This document shows positions 17,264 through 26,017 of a stretch of 64,000 nucleotides of DNA, in pieces. Origin of the DNA: CBDDKZ01 sp965230415. Its GTDB lineage: Bacteria > Bacteroidota > Bacteroidia > Cytophagales > JAAEPT01. Location: NCBI GenBank assembly GCA_965230415.1, contig CBDDKZ010000005.1:4588001-4652000 (forward strand), read 5' to 3'. Each line of letters opens with the position of its first letter. Within the stretch, counting starts at the first letter, position 1. The notes beneath the pieces are model-generated. The model worked only from the letters and a program-made list of their open reading frames with translations, did not search any database and had not been told where the DNA came from. The position numbers and the translations under genes are program-made.

Positions 17264-17821
17264 ATGAATCAAAAAGAAATAATAGAGCAGCTGGAACTAA
17301 TTCCGCATCCGGAAGGTGGGTATTTTCGGGAAGTGTATAGAAGTGGAGCAGAGCCAATGCGCAGCAAAGGAGCTACAGATGAAGACGGAGCCGTATTTAA
17401 ATTTGATGATGGCGATCAACGAAATTTACTTACAAGTATCTATTGGATGTTGACCGAGCAGTCTCCGATAGGCTGGTGGTGCAAAAACCAGTCAGATCAT
17501 GTACATTATCATCACTTAGGGGCAACAATTGAGTATTTGGTCATTGATGAAAATGGCGCTATGTGTAAGCATCAGCTTGGGGCCGATATTCGAAATGGTG
17601 ATGTACCACAATTGGTGGTGCCTGGTGGTTGCTGGAAGACTGCTCTCAAAAAAAAGGGAGAATTTGCGCTTATTGGAGAAGCCGTTGCTCCAGGCTTTGA
17701 TTTTAGGGATTTTCAGTTCGCTACATCCAAGGTTTTCAAACAATTGTTCCCTGAAAGGTTCAACGAATTAAGCCCCTATATAAAAGACCATACCGAATTT
17801 GATGTAAACGAAATATATTAA
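17264..17821 (+). CDS. DUF985 cupin-family protein
   Basis: A 185-residue soluble protein of the Cupin_5/DUF985 family. It begins with LELIPHPEGGYFREVYRS, the diagnostic DUF985 start, and has a cupin barrel with HVHYHHLGATIEYLVID and VPGGCWKTA plus VAPGFDFRDF near the end. Related cupins bind metals or act as epimerases or isomerases, but this family has no settled reaction. Transcribed alone and divergent from the pseudouridine synthase gene. The start ATG 17264 has no competing upstream Met. Confidence 0.85.
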   Translation: MNQKEIIEQLELIPHPEGGYFREVYRSGAEPMRSKGATDEDGAVFKFDDGDQRNLLTSIYWMLTEQSPIGWWCKNQSDHVHYHHLGATIEYLVIDENGAMCKHQLGADIRNGDVPQLVVPGGCWKTALKKKGEFALIGEAVAPGFDFRDFQFATSKVFKQLFPERFNELSPYIKDHTEFDVNEIY

Positions 17822-17953
17822 GAGGCTGCAATAAATACAATTCAATAGCGTTTCAAATGCAGTTATGGCTAGTCAGAAAGGTTTGTGAGTAAATAAATGC
17901 AGGTATTAAAAGAATTAGATGTACAAAGATATAATAAATAGTACTTCTATTTA

Positions 17954-17961
17954 TATATTTG
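17954..17961 (+). promoter_or_regulatory. -7 box candidate for the DUF4270-kelch-DUF4907 operon
   Basis: TATATTTG fits TAnnTTTG exactly, 97 bases before the GTG of the first gene. No convincing -33 element is visible at the usual distance. Confidence 0.35.
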
Positions 17962-18057
17962 CAGATCATGGCCCATGCGCATTAAGCAAAGCTAGTCGAA
18001 TTGTCGGTTCCGGCATAAAGTGGAATCTGGCATAAAGGAAGTTCTAAAAGCATATAA

Positions 18058-19410
18058 GTGAGTATTAAGACATTTAAGACGGGGAGATTAATTTTATCAT
18101 TTTTAGGAATCTTTGGAGTTTTTCTGGTTATAAGTTGTGAGTCAGGTGATGAGGAGTTAGGGCTCAGTCTAGAAGATAATCAGTTGAGTACTATTGTTGT
18201 AGACACCTTTAGTACCGAAATTGGAACGGTCTTCATCGACTCTATAACCACTTCTCTGGCCGAGAACCTGATCGCGGGTCACATAGCGATCGACGAGATA
18301 GGACAGGTTCATGCGAATAGTTACTTTGAATTATCGCTGAGTGGTATCGATGCTAATGGAGATAATATCGAAGATTTTCTCGTAGAACCTTCAACTACAA
18401 TTTTGGATTCATTGGTGTTTATTATCGAAAAAGGGGAATATTGGTATGGTGATACAACGAGTGAACTCAATTTGAGTTTACACCGTGTTACTGAGGTAAT
18501 GCAACATGCCAATACTGATTTTTTGTACAATTCGAGTTCATTTGAATATGAAAACGAGCCATTGGCTAGCTTTAGTAGTGTTTATACAGATCCTTTTATG
18601 CGTTTCACGGTCAACGAAACCTTCACCAATGAACTTTTTGAACTCATATATGATGCTGATAACTCAATTAATACTAACGAAGCATTTAAAAACTATTTTC
18701 GGGGAGTGGCAATTGTAAGTAGTGAAAATAACGAACGGATTATTTCATTTACAAAGAATATCGTCATGCGGACGTATTATCATCGATCGGAGGATTTGAA
18801 TATACATGGTTTTTATGATTTTTCACTGAAATCCACTGATGTTTCATTTAACTCCATTGATAACGATAGAAGCGGTTCAGATTACGAAAGTCTTAGTAAT
18901 AGATTTGATGAAATAAGTTTAAGCGAGACCAATGGCGAATCAGTGCTACTTTCGGGTACCGATCTTTTGGTTAAGGTGAATTTCCCCACCATACATAAAT
19001 TACTCGAAGATATAGAACCACACAATATTGAAAAAGCAGAGCTTTTTGTTTATCCTGACCCCGATTCTTTTGATCGATTCATAAAGTTACCGGAGCAATT
19101 GGGAGTATACAGAACAGATCGCACAAATAATGTAGGAGACATTGTTAGATTTGATTTTACTGCCGCAAGCCAGTTGGTGGCACCTGAGATAAATTGGGAA
19201 CTTAAAAATGAAACTTATTACAAATTCTCAATCACAGATTTTATAATAGAAAGTTTGGAAAATGAATTGTTTAATGGTGAGGGTTTAATGCTGGCTCCAC
19301 CGTTAAATAAAACAATAGAACGTGTGGATTTTTTGAAAATTAAACCGCAGGTTAACAATAAGAATAGTAGTTTTAAGCTTGTAATATATTTAATTGACGA
19401 TAAATTATGA
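18058..19410 (+). CDS. DUF4270-family lipoprotein
   Basis: A 450-residue lipoprotein with signal peptide ending LVISC, so it is probably anchored in the outer membrane or periplasm. The mature region resembles Bacteroidota DUF4270 proteins: ELGLSLEDNQL, then beta-rich repeats with DSLVFIIEKGEYWYGDT and a late FLKIKP segment. Start is GTG 18058, which places the signal peptide at the N-terminus. The function of DUF4270 is not established. Its TGA overlaps the ATG of the kelch gene (ATGA), so the two are translationally coupled, and a DUF4907 gene follows in the same way, suggesting an envelope complex. Confidence 0.75.
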   Translation: MSIKTFKTGRLILSFLGIFGVFLVISCESGDEELGLSLEDNQLSTIVVDTFSTEIGTVFIDSITTSLAENLIAGHIAIDEIGQVHANSYFELSLSGIDANGDNIEDFLVEPSTTILDSLVFIIEKGEYWYGDTTSELNLSLHRVTEVMQHANTDFLYNSSSFEYENEPLASFSSVYTDPFMRFTVNETFTNELFELIYDADNSINTNEAFKNYFRGVAIVSSENNERIISFTKNIVMRTYYHRSEDLNIHGFYDFSLKSTDVSFNSIDNDRSGSDYESLSNRFDEISLSETNGESVLLSGTDLLVKVNFPTIHKLLEDIEPHNIEKAELFVYPDPDSFDRFIKLPEQLGVYRTDRTNNVGDIVRFDFTAASQLVAPEINWELKNETYYKFSITDFIIESLENELFNGEGLMLAPPLNKTIERVDFLKIKPQVNNKNSSFKLVIYLIDDKL

Positions 19411-20402
19411 TCAAATTCAGAGGAAAACTCATACTAGGTGTTAGCGTTTTGGCATTTTGTAGTATGATAACAGGATGTAACAGAGATGAGGATGATCCGG
19501 AGCTTGCTGGAGATTGGGAGGAAAAATCGAACTTTGATGGTAATGTGAGAAGAAATGCTGTTTCATTTACAATAGGAGACAAAGCGTACATGGGGACGGG
19601 GTTTGATGGCAGAGATAAGCTCAATGATTTTTGGGAATATGACCCTGTTGGTAATGCATGGTCTCAGAAAGCACCTGTACCAGGGGTAGTACGAAGCAAT
19701 GCAGTGGGTTTTGGCACAGATACAAAAGGATACATCGGCACGGGATCTGGTGACAATGAGAGCTTAAAAGACTTTTATAGTTATGACCCGACTACCAATA
19801 CCTGGGATTCTATTAGCGAGTTTGGTGGAACGGAAAGATATGGCGCTGTGGCTTTTACCGTAAATGGTGTAGGCTATGTGGGTTCAGGGTTTGATGGTAG
19901 TTACACCAAAGATTTTTGGACTTACGATGAAGCAACAGATACCTGGTCTGCTGTAAGGAGTATCGGAGGAGACAAGCGATTGGATGCAAATTCCTTTGTA
20001 ATTGGAAGTAAAGCATACGTTATGGCAGGTATTAACAACGGAGCTTATCTTGATGATCTTTGGGAATATAATGCCAGCTCTGATTCATGGACTCAAAAAG
20101 CAGGTCTTATTAAGAGCGATGCGAACGAAGATAATGATGAAGTGAATTATGACATCCGAAGAAGAAATGCCGTAGGATTTCAATTAAATGGAAATGGCTA
20201 TATGTCCACAGGTTATAGATCTGGGGCGCTAGGTTCTACCTGGAAATACAGTCAGTCTGAAGATAAATGGATTGAAGTGAAAAGCCTTGGAGGTGCTGCA
20301 AGAGATGGTGCAGTATCGTTTGAAGTAAATGGAGAAGCTTTTGTTACCACTGGGGTAAACGGCACTGCTCACTTTGACGATATATGGAAATACATAGAAT
20401 AG
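19407..20402 (+). CDS. Six-blade kelch-repeat lipoprotein
   Basis: A 331-residue lipoprotein (signal peptide ending SMITGC) made almost entirely of a kelch beta-propeller. Six repeats are visible at about 50-residue spacing, each with a Gly-rich strand and a D(F/L/I)W-Y-x-x-x-x-x-W end: KLNDFWEYDP, LKDFYSYDP, TKDFWTYDE, LDDLWEYNA, GSTWKYS and FDDIWKYIE. Such propellers bind proteins or sugars. The gene overlaps the DUF4270 gene by four bases and the DUF4907 gene by 19 bases, which points to obligatory co-expression and perhaps a complex of the three exported proteins. Its binding partner is not known. Confidence 0.85.
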   Translation: MIKFRGKLILGVSVLAFCSMITGCNRDEDDPELAGDWEEKSNFDGNVRRNAVSFTIGDKAYMGTGFDGRDKLNDFWEYDPVGNAWSQKAPVPGVVRSNAVGFGTDTKGYIGTGSGDNESLKDFYSYDPTTNTWDSISEFGGTERYGAVAFTVNGVGYVGSGFDGSYTKDFWTYDEATDTWSAVRSIGGDKRLDANSFVIGSKAYVMAGINNGAYLDDLWEYNASSDSWTQKAGLIKSDANEDNDEVNYDIRRRNAVGFQLNGNGYMSTGYRSGALGSTWKYSQSEDKWIEVKSLGGAARDGAVSFEVNGEAFVTTGVNGTAHFDDIWKYIE

Positions 20403-20716
20403 TATTATTTTTCTTAGTTGGAGGGTTCGTTTTTTGGTCGTGTGACCAAAAAACGAACCCTTTTTCTTTTCAGGCCATTGAAGTAGATTCGGGTTGGGGT
20501 TATGAAGTTTTTCATAAGCAAAAAGTCATAATTCGCCAACAGATTATCCCCGGAATACCAGGGAATACCTCATTTCGTACGCAGGAAGAAGCCGAGAAAG
20601 TTGCCAAAATTGTTGTTGGGAAATTGGCTAGAAATCAAAACCCGATGGTTTCAAAACAAGAGCTGAATGATCTAGGAATCGATTACAAGGGTTCTCGGGG
20701 TGGCAGCGAAAAATGA
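20384..20716 (+). CDS. DUF4907-like lipoprotein
   Basis: A 110-residue lipoprotein: signal peptide MEIHRIVLFFLVGGFVFWSC with Cys at 20. The rest forms a small domain with GWGYEVFHKQKVIIRQQIIPGI, FRTQEEAEKVAKIVVGKLA and a C-terminal ELNDLGI. This matches DUF4907 proteins of Bacteroidota, which tend to sit after kelch genes. Its ATG lies 19 bases inside the kelch reading frame, in a different frame, so translation is coupled. No catalytic motif is visible. Confidence 0.7.
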   Translation: MEIHRIVLFFLVGGFVFWSCDQKTNPFSFQAIEVDSGWGYEVFHKQKVIIRQQIIPGIPGNTSFRTQEEAEKVAKIVVGKLARNQNPMVSKQELNDLGIDYKGSRGGSEK

Positions 20717-20837
20717 GTTAGAAGCTTTTTTTGTTAAAACGGTATATATATGGGTCTTTATTTCGTCCAAAAAACTAGACGATTGAAACATTTAATAACT
20801 ACTAAACGTTTTTTCGACAAGGTGTTTTTAATACTAG

Positions 20838-21470
20838 ATGCTAAGACAAAATTTTCAGGCTTTTTTTTCCAAAATATTTGGTTCCAGGTCTTATGAATAC
20901 AGGGGACGCGAATATTATCGTTTCAGATTCGTTAATACTTATGATTCCTGTTCGGCTTACTTGGCGTTTTATAAGGATAAGGTTTTGGTAAAAACACCCC
21001 TATCAATAAATAGTGATTCTGAGTTAAAACTACTGGACGATATTAAAAGAATAGTAAAGATTTGGAAAAAGCCACGTTACAAACTGAAGATTCAACAAGG
21101 TTTAGTTGACGTGCTTTGTTACAAAAAGCTTGTTGCTGGCCAATACGTCAATTGTGAACTGCATTTCTTCAATGATGAACTTTTTTATTTTAACTATACA
21201 TTTCGCACAAACGATACCAAAACACTGGATAGAATTAAAAAGGTTTTGGAAGACAAATACTTAAATGGTACCATTTTAAAATCGAACGAAGCAATTGTAG
21301 ATGATTATGATAATAGGTTGATGTTGGAGCAGAAGCTGAGAATCTCAGTGCACTACTTTGCTAACTTATCCCAATACATGTCTATAGCTCCGAAGCTTGA
21401 GGATGAAAAAAGGGATATAAAGGTACGATTAGAAAGACAAAATAGGGAAGATTTAATGAAAACATTATAG
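20838..21470 (+). CDS. Hypothetical cytoplasmic protein
   Basis: A 210-residue protein without signal peptide or membrane helix. It has a beta-rich N-terminal half with many aromatic residues (YEYRGREYYRFRFVNTYD) and a charged helical C-terminal half (EQKLRISVHYFANLSQYM, then KDIKVRLERQNREDLMKTL-like basic tail). I do not recognise the family. It stands alone between the DUF4907 gene and the reductase gene, in the same direction as both. Codon use and composition resemble the neighbours, so it is likely a real gene. Confidence 0.55.
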   Translation: MLRQNFQAFFSKIFGSRSYEYRGREYYRFRFVNTYDSCSAYLAFYKDKVLVKTPLSINSDSELKLLDDIKRIVKIWKKPRYKLKIQQGLVDVLCYKKLVAGQYVNCELHFFNDELFYFNYTFRTNDTKTLDRIKKVLEDKYLNGTILKSNEAIVDDYDNRLMLEQKLRISVHYFANLSQYMSIAPKLEDEKRDIKVRLERQNREDLMKTL

Positions 21471-21559
21471 GTGAATAGTTACCACCTGTTTTTATGCGGG
21501 TAAACAAACTAATTATCGCGTATTTTGGTTACAGATATGCATCATTAATTAATTGCAGG

Positions 21560-22630
21560 ATGAATATTTTTGAACCTTACGATTTAGAAGGGATTACCTT
21601 AAGTAACCGAATTGTCATGGCACCGATGACACGTAGCAGAGCAATTGATAACGTTCCAAATGAGTTAATGAAATCTTATTATGAACAGCGAGCCAGTGCG
21701 GGACTTATCATTACCGAAGGAACGTCTCCTTCAAAAAATGGCCTGGGCTACACGCGAATTCCGGGAGCTTTTAACAGTGAACAACAACTGGGCTGGAAAG
21801 AAATTGCGGATGGTGTACATGAAGCAGGGGGTAAGATTGTGGTTCAATTGATGCATACCGGGAGAGCAAGTGTTCAGGAAAACTTGCCCAAAGGCGGCGT
21901 GGTGATGAGTGCGTCGTCTATTCAGTTAAGTGGCGAAAACCATACCGGGAAAAATGGATTGCAACCATATACGATTCCCAAAGAAATGGATGAAAGAGAC
22001 ATAATAAAAACGCAGGAAGAATATGCACAATCGGCCTCGTTATTAATTGAAGCAGGTATAGACGGTGTAGAGTTACATAGTGCCAACGGCTATTTGTTGG
22101 ATCAATTTTTAAATCCTGCTTCGAATAATCGTCAGGATGCTTATGGAGGTAACCATAAAAATAGGAGCCGTTTCGTTTTGGAAACTGCCCATAAGGTATC
22201 TGAACGTATTGGGGCAAACAAAGTGGGAATAAGATTTTCTCCTTACGGAACTTTTAATGATATGCAGGGGGTGTATGAAGATCTAGTGGAAATGTATACT
22301 TATTTGGCTGCTGAGTTGGCAAGTTTGGGGATTGCCTATATACATATAGCCGATCAGCGCGTTGCCATGGGAACGCCAGCATTTGAAACGGATATCAAAA
22401 AAACTATTAAAAGGCATTTTCAAGGTACAGTTATTGTAGGTGGAGATGTAAATACAAAAGAAAAGGCGCAGTCCTTCATCGATGAAGGTTATGATTTGGT
22501 ATATGTTGGAAGGCCTTTTATCAGCAACCCAGGTCTAGTAGATAAGCTCAAATCGGGAGTGTCGCTAACAGCAGCGAATTTTGATCTCGCATTTACCCCA
22601 GGACCTGAGGGGTATACGGACTATAAGTAA
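21560..22630 (+). CDS. Old-yellow-enzyme family ene-reductase
   Basis: A 356-residue FMN-dependent NAD(P)H oxidoreductase with a TIM-barrel fold that reduces activated alkenes or nitro-esters in the cytosol (NemA/OYE group). Motifs: LSNRIVMAPMTRSRA, GLIITEGTSPSKNGLGY, LMHTGRAS, ELHSANGYLLDQFLNP (His and Asn that bind the substrate and the following Tyr), YGG, and the phosphate-binding VGGDVNTKEKA...YVGRPFISNP. The frame is open from 21494, but ATG 21560 gives the typical N-terminus MNIFEPYDLEGITLSNR. The physiological substrate cannot be told from sequence. Confidence 0.9.
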   Translation: MNIFEPYDLEGITLSNRIVMAPMTRSRAIDNVPNELMKSYYEQRASAGLIITEGTSPSKNGLGYTRIPGAFNSEQQLGWKEIADGVHEAGGKIVVQLMHTGRASVQENLPKGGVVMSASSIQLSGENHTGKNGLQPYTIPKEMDERDIIKTQEEYAQSASLLIEAGIDGVELHSANGYLLDQFLNPASNNRQDAYGGNHKNRSRFVLETAHKVSERIGANKVGIRFSPYGTFNDMQGVYEDLVEMYTYLAAELASLGIAYIHIADQRVAMGTPAFETDIKKTIKRHFQGTVIVGGDVNTKEKAQSFIDEGYDLVYVGRPFISNPGLVDKLKSGVSLTAANFDLAFTPGPEGYTDYK

Positions 22631-22678
22631 TGGTTTATATAACAGTTAGAAGCGGTGTCAATGGGTGGAATTTGAGTC

Positions 22679-24634
22679 TTATTTATGATAGCGGTTCATG
22701 AAATTTGCAATAATTTGTGTATAAACCGGCACGTAGTTGAGGCCATAGCCAGAAGTAATGGAGCCTGTTGATAATGTGGCATATTTATTTCGATCAATAA
22801 AAACGAAATCGGCCCCGCCGTTATGAGGGTTGATGCCTTTGGCTATACAATCGATACCGGCTGGCGAATCGGCATAAAGTTTGTCGGTTTCTACTCCGCT
22901 GATTCCTTTGTGATTATAACCTTCTGCTCCGAATAAATCACCATCACTTACGTTTGTACCATTGAAGAGCCAATGCACCGAATTAAGGACACGATATGGC
23001 GCATAAGTATTGGCGCCATCGGCGTTGAAGGCATTTCCAAGCATTTGAGCCTCACTACTAATTTTACTACGCCACTGTCCGCCAGGTATTACCGAGTTAC
23101 TGAAAAAGCCGCCTGGTTTTTGACATTCAAGCACTTCGTAGGTGGTATCCCACTTGATTTTCCAATAAACCTGGTTGCCACCCATGGAGATTAAGTTGGC
23201 TTTTTTTGTGAAGTGCAAGAGCTTACTATACATTTCAGGAGTAAAGTATTCTGCATGTTGTGCTAAAACGATCGTTTTAACCCCTTTGAACAGCTCGGGG
23301 TGAGATTCCAACCAAAAGTCAGGGTAGATGTTAGCTCCATACTTTTCAGCGAACCAGTTATAGATGTTATATAATAGGTATACATCATGACCTGTCGATA
23401 TTGAGTCGAAAGTGACAGACATAATTGGACGCTTTACGGACAGAAAAGCAACATAATCATTGTCAATCATGTTTCTGTAAAATGACTTGCCTCCATAAAC
23501 ATTATAGGCTACCCAGGTACAATAGGGAGCAAGTATTACCACCTCTTTCTTGGCGTTGCCGTTGATAAAAAACGGTACTTTGAAAGAAGTATCACCATCA
23601 TGTTCCAATGCTATGTAATAAGCGCCAATTTCGAATTGTTGACAGGGGATAAGCATAGTAGAATCGAGTTTATTTAGGGTTCGAATTTTTTTTGCTTCGT
23701 AGCGCCCGTGAAGTTTGTAAATACTAATGCCTTTACATTTGATCAAGTCCATGATGTGCAGCTTAAGACTGTCGTGCCTAAAACAAAAGTTTTGATCCAG
23801 GTAAGCTGTAGGGTATTGCGGGAACATGCCTTTCTCGAACTTTTGCGCTATGGTTGTTTTGAGATTTAAATGTAGAAATTGTCGAATATCATGGAGTATT
23901 AGTCGGTCATTCAGGGTTTTGTAATAGTGCTGAACACTACGCAAGAATTGAGCCTGATCTATTCCTAAATTAGTATAGAAGTAATTATTTTTAGCTATTC
24001 GGGCATATTTAAGTAATTGTTTGATGCTTGGAGGAATTCTGTGGTTTACATGGTAATCATGATACAGATCGTACAAAAGTTGTAAACAACAGTATTTTGG
24101 AAGTAAGGTTTGCTCATTATAATACGTTTTGACCACAGTCATGCTGTCTATGTAACTATTAGGTTGCGAAGTTGTAAAGGCATAACACCTAATGGTGCTC
24201 TGTTGTACATGTTCCGGAATTTGTGTTCTAATAACCAGTTCTTTCCATGTTCCCTTCTGCGATTTGATAGTAGACGATAATTGATAGTGTCCCCATTTTC
24301 CATCCATTACTAGAAAAACATCTGTAGGTCCTTGTTTTACAAAAAGACTTATTTCGTAGATATCTCCTCTTTGAACATTAAAAATGTCGATTGTGAAACC
24401 ATAAGGGGATTCACCAGAAATTTCGACCGATTGCGACCCGGAAAGTGCTTGTTCGGTAACTATTTTTCCTTGATGAACAACAATGGAATCCTCGACCCCG
24501 TCTGCATAGAAATCAGGGTCGACAACATAACGATAGAACGGTTTTGGGGTTTGAGTAAAACCGGCCAAAGAAAAAATAAGAAATAGGGAGGCAATTAAAG
24601 CCCGGTAACAAATATAAGTCTTCTTATGTTGCAT
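22679..24634 (-). CDS. Secreted protein with N,N-dimethylformamidase large-subunit-like domain
   Basis: A 651-residue protein with signal peptide (up to about residue 27, SLAGFTQT). Residues about 40-165 look like a carbohydrate-binding-type beta-sandwich (GSQSVEISGESPYGFTID...). Residues about 360-650 match the N,N-dimethylformamidase beta-subunit-like domain: APYCTWVAYNVYGGKSFY, then DVYLLYNIYNWF, a glutamine-amidotransferase-like ANLISMGGNQVYW, and FGAEGYNHKGISGVETDK. The true DMFase is a cytoplasmic iron amidohydrolase. Here the domain is exported and joined to a binding module, so a different, perhaps polymer-degrading, activity is more likely. The central part (180-340) is helical and unassigned. 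Confidence 0.65.
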   Translation of the reverse strand: MQHKKTYICYRALIASLFLIFSLAGFTQTPKPFYRYVVDPDFYADGVEDSIVVHQGKIVTEQALSGSQSVEISGESPYGFTIDIFNVQRGDIYEISLFVKQGPTDVFLVMDGKWGHYQLSSTIKSQKGTWKELVIRTQIPEHVQQSTIRCYAFTTSQPNSYIDSMTVVKTYYNEQTLLPKYCCLQLLYDLYHDYHVNHRIPPSIKQLLKYARIAKNNYFYTNLGIDQAQFLRSVQHYYKTLNDRLILHDIRQFLHLNLKTTIAQKFEKGMFPQYPTAYLDQNFCFRHDSLKLHIMDLIKCKGISIYKLHGRYEAKKIRTLNKLDSTMLIPCQQFEIGAYYIALEHDGDTSFKVPFFINGNAKKEVVILAPYCTWVAYNVYGGKSFYRNMIDNDYVAFLSVKRPIMSVTFDSISTGHDVYLLYNIYNWFAEKYGANIYPDFWLESHPELFKGVKTIVLAQHAEYFTPEMYSKLLHFTKKANLISMGGNQVYWKIKWDTTYEVLECQKPGGFFSNSVIPGGQWRSKISSEAQMLGNAFNADGANTYAPYRVLNSVHWLFNGTNVSDGDLFGAEGYNHKGISGVETDKLYADSPAGIDCIAKGINPHNGGADFVFIDRNKYATLSTGSITSGYGLNYVPVYTQIIANFMNRYHK

Positions 24635-24695
24635 TTAGGAACTAAAATAGATCCATTCTTAGAATAATGCAAGGTGAGCATAATTGAAAAAACAA

Positions 24696-24715
24696 GCCCC
24701 TCCATGGAGAGGGGC
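24696..24715 (-). terminator. Intrinsic terminator of the SRPBCC gene
   Basis: On the reverse strand GCCCCTC and GAGGGGC form a 7-bp GC-rich stem, followed by CTTGTTTTTTC. It lies 14 bases past the stop of the SRPBCC gene and also separates it from the convergent side of the next reverse gene. Confidence 0.7.
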
Positions 24716-24728
24716 GAAGGTAAGTGGA

Positions 24729-25328
24729 TTAACTATTTTTATACCGTTTTTTCAAAGTCTTTGCATCAACATTGCGTTCACCGGTTTCCATATAATGTTT
24801 ATAACCTAGTAGTGTCAGGCGCATATTCGAACGAAATTTACCCTTGGACATAGCAGTCATCAAACCATTTTTTAGTTTATAATCAGATTTTTGGTAAATA
24901 ACCGTATTACCGTTTGTTGATTGCTTAACACCAAAAGTTATGAACATTTTTTTGATGGGTAAATTAACCCAATCATAAACTTCGTAACGATAAAAATTAC
25001 CATTTTCTATTTCAACTATTTTTTCTTTAATAATTTGTTTCTTTTTGCCACTGCTTGCGATGTCACATTGACGGTCGCATCCCAAGCTTGCCTGATTCTG
25101 GGATCCATTAAGCGACTTAGAACTTTCAATGGCTTGTAAAAAAGAACCTACATCGCCGTAGCTGGCAAGAATCTTCCAGGCATGTTCGGGACTTGAATTT
25201 ACTTCCACTTGTTCGGTTATGGTCGTTAATCCATATTTTTCGATGTCTTCTTGTGCTACAGCATTAACTGATACTAAAGTCATAATAGTAATAATTAGAT
25301 GTTTGATTTTTAATATATTATTTTTCAT
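24729..25328 (-). CDS. Exported SRPBCC-fold protein, TetR-controlled
   Basis: A 199-residue protein with signal peptide (ends VSVNAVAQ) and a START/SRPBCC helix-grip fold: TITEQVEVNSSPEHAWKILASYGDVGSFLQAI, RCDxx-type Cys pair (GCDRQCD), RYEVYDWVNLPIKKMFITFGV. These proteins bind hydrophobic ligands. An exported version may carry lipids or small aromatics in the periplasm. The ATG is preceded by an operator-like palindrome at 25343-25357 that matches one at the start of the upstream TetR gene, so regulation by that repressor is strongly suggested. A terminator follows the gene. Confidence 0.75.
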   Translation of the reverse strand: MKNNILKIKHLIITIMTLVSVNAVAQEDIEKYGLTTITEQVEVNSSPEHAWKILASYGDVGSFLQAIESSKSLNGSQNQASLGCDRQCDIASSGKKKQIIKEKIVEIENGNFYRYEVYDWVNLPIKKMFITFGVKQSTNGNTVIYQKSDYKLKNGLMTAMSKGKFRSNMRLTLLGYKHYMETGERNVDAKTLKKRYKNS

Positions 25329-25342
25329 AGAATTAAATTAAG

Positions 25343-25357
25343 ATGACCGATCGTCAT
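25343..25357. promoter_or_regulatory. Operator palindrome upstream of the SRPBCC gene
   Basis: ATGACCGATCGTCAT: inverted repeat with arms ATGAC/GTCAT around CGATC. It lies 15 bases upstream of the SRPBCC start codon. Twelve or more of its 15 bases are shared with the palindrome at 25970-25984 next to the TetR gene start. The pair is probably the TetR binding site set. Confidence 0.7.
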
Positions 25358-25375
25358 ATTTTTAAATAAAATTTT

Positions 25376-25957
25376 TTACAATAATGTTTTAAAATAGAAT
25401 TGGTAAAAGTCTTTTAGAGCCATATCACATTTCTCTGCTTTCATACGTGTCAATGTACCTTGCCAACTGTTGTAAATCATATTACTTAGCAGGTCTACAT
25501 TCCAGTCATCAGCAATTTCTTGTTTCTCCTGACATTCTTTAAGGCAGCGCTTAATGATTTCGCAAGATTGTTCATAATCGAAAGACAGTCGACGCCTGAA
25601 ATTTTCATTCACATCGGCCATTTCCTGGGAGAAATTTCCAATGAGGCAGCCAAGTTTACAATCCAGTGTTTTGCTTTCGTGTTCAATGGCTGCCTTATAA
25701 AAGGCTTTCAAACGCTTTAAAGGGCTACCTTTTCCCTTGTTCATGCCGTTTTCCATGTCTGATAAGACCCGTTTTGAATAGTAGGATAGTACTTCCAGTC
25801 CAAATTCTTCTTTGTTTGTGAAATGATTATAGAAAGATCCTTTCGGGATTCCAATCTTCTCCGTTATTTCTTTAATCCCGGTTGCGTTGTAACCGTTTAA
25901 ATACATCAGTTCATATCCCGCCTTTACAATGTCTTCTTTGTATATTTTTCTTTTCAC
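25376..25957 (-). CDS. TetR-family transcriptional repressor
   Basis: About 193 residues. The N-terminal helix-turn-helix is clear: EDIVKAGYELMYLNGYNATGIKEITEKIG and IPKGSFYNHFTNKEEF. The ligand-binding C-terminal domain is a TetR_C AcrR-type helix bundle. The frame is open to ATG 25984, but that codon lies inside an operator palindrome. GTG 25957 (VKRKIYKEDIV) gives the usual short TetR N-terminus and leaves the operator in the leader, so it is preferred. The repressor probably controls itself and the adjacent SRPBCC gene through the two matching ATGAC-N5-GTCAT sites. The inducer is unknown. Confidence 0.85.
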   Translation of the reverse strand: MKRKIYKEDIVKAGYELMYLNGYNATGIKEITEKIGIPKGSFYNHFTNKEEFGLEVLSYYSKRVLSDMENGMNKGKGSPLKRLKAFYKAAIEHESKTLDCKLGCLIGNFSQEMADVNENFRRRLSFDYEQSCEIIKRCLKECQEKQEIADDWNVDLLSNMIYNSWQGTLTRMKAEKCDMALKDFYQFYFKTLL

Positions 25958-25969
25958 AATGTAAATATA

Positions 25970-25984
25970 ATGACCAGTCGTCAT
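25970..25984. promoter_or_regulatory. Operator palindrome at the TetR gene start
   Basis: ATGACCAGTCGTCAT, with arms ATGAC/GTCAT. It sits in the short gap between the FAD oxidoreductase gene and the TetR coding region and is nearly identical to the site at 25343-25357. Autoregulation is inferred. Confidence 0.65.
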
Positions 25985-26017
25985 AAATAAAAATTTTTAA
26001 CACCTGGATAACACTTG

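Noticed and set aside
22679..24634. Glycoside hydrolase call
   Set aside because: No glycosidase catalytic motif is visible. The C-terminal half fits the dimethylformamidase-like domain better.
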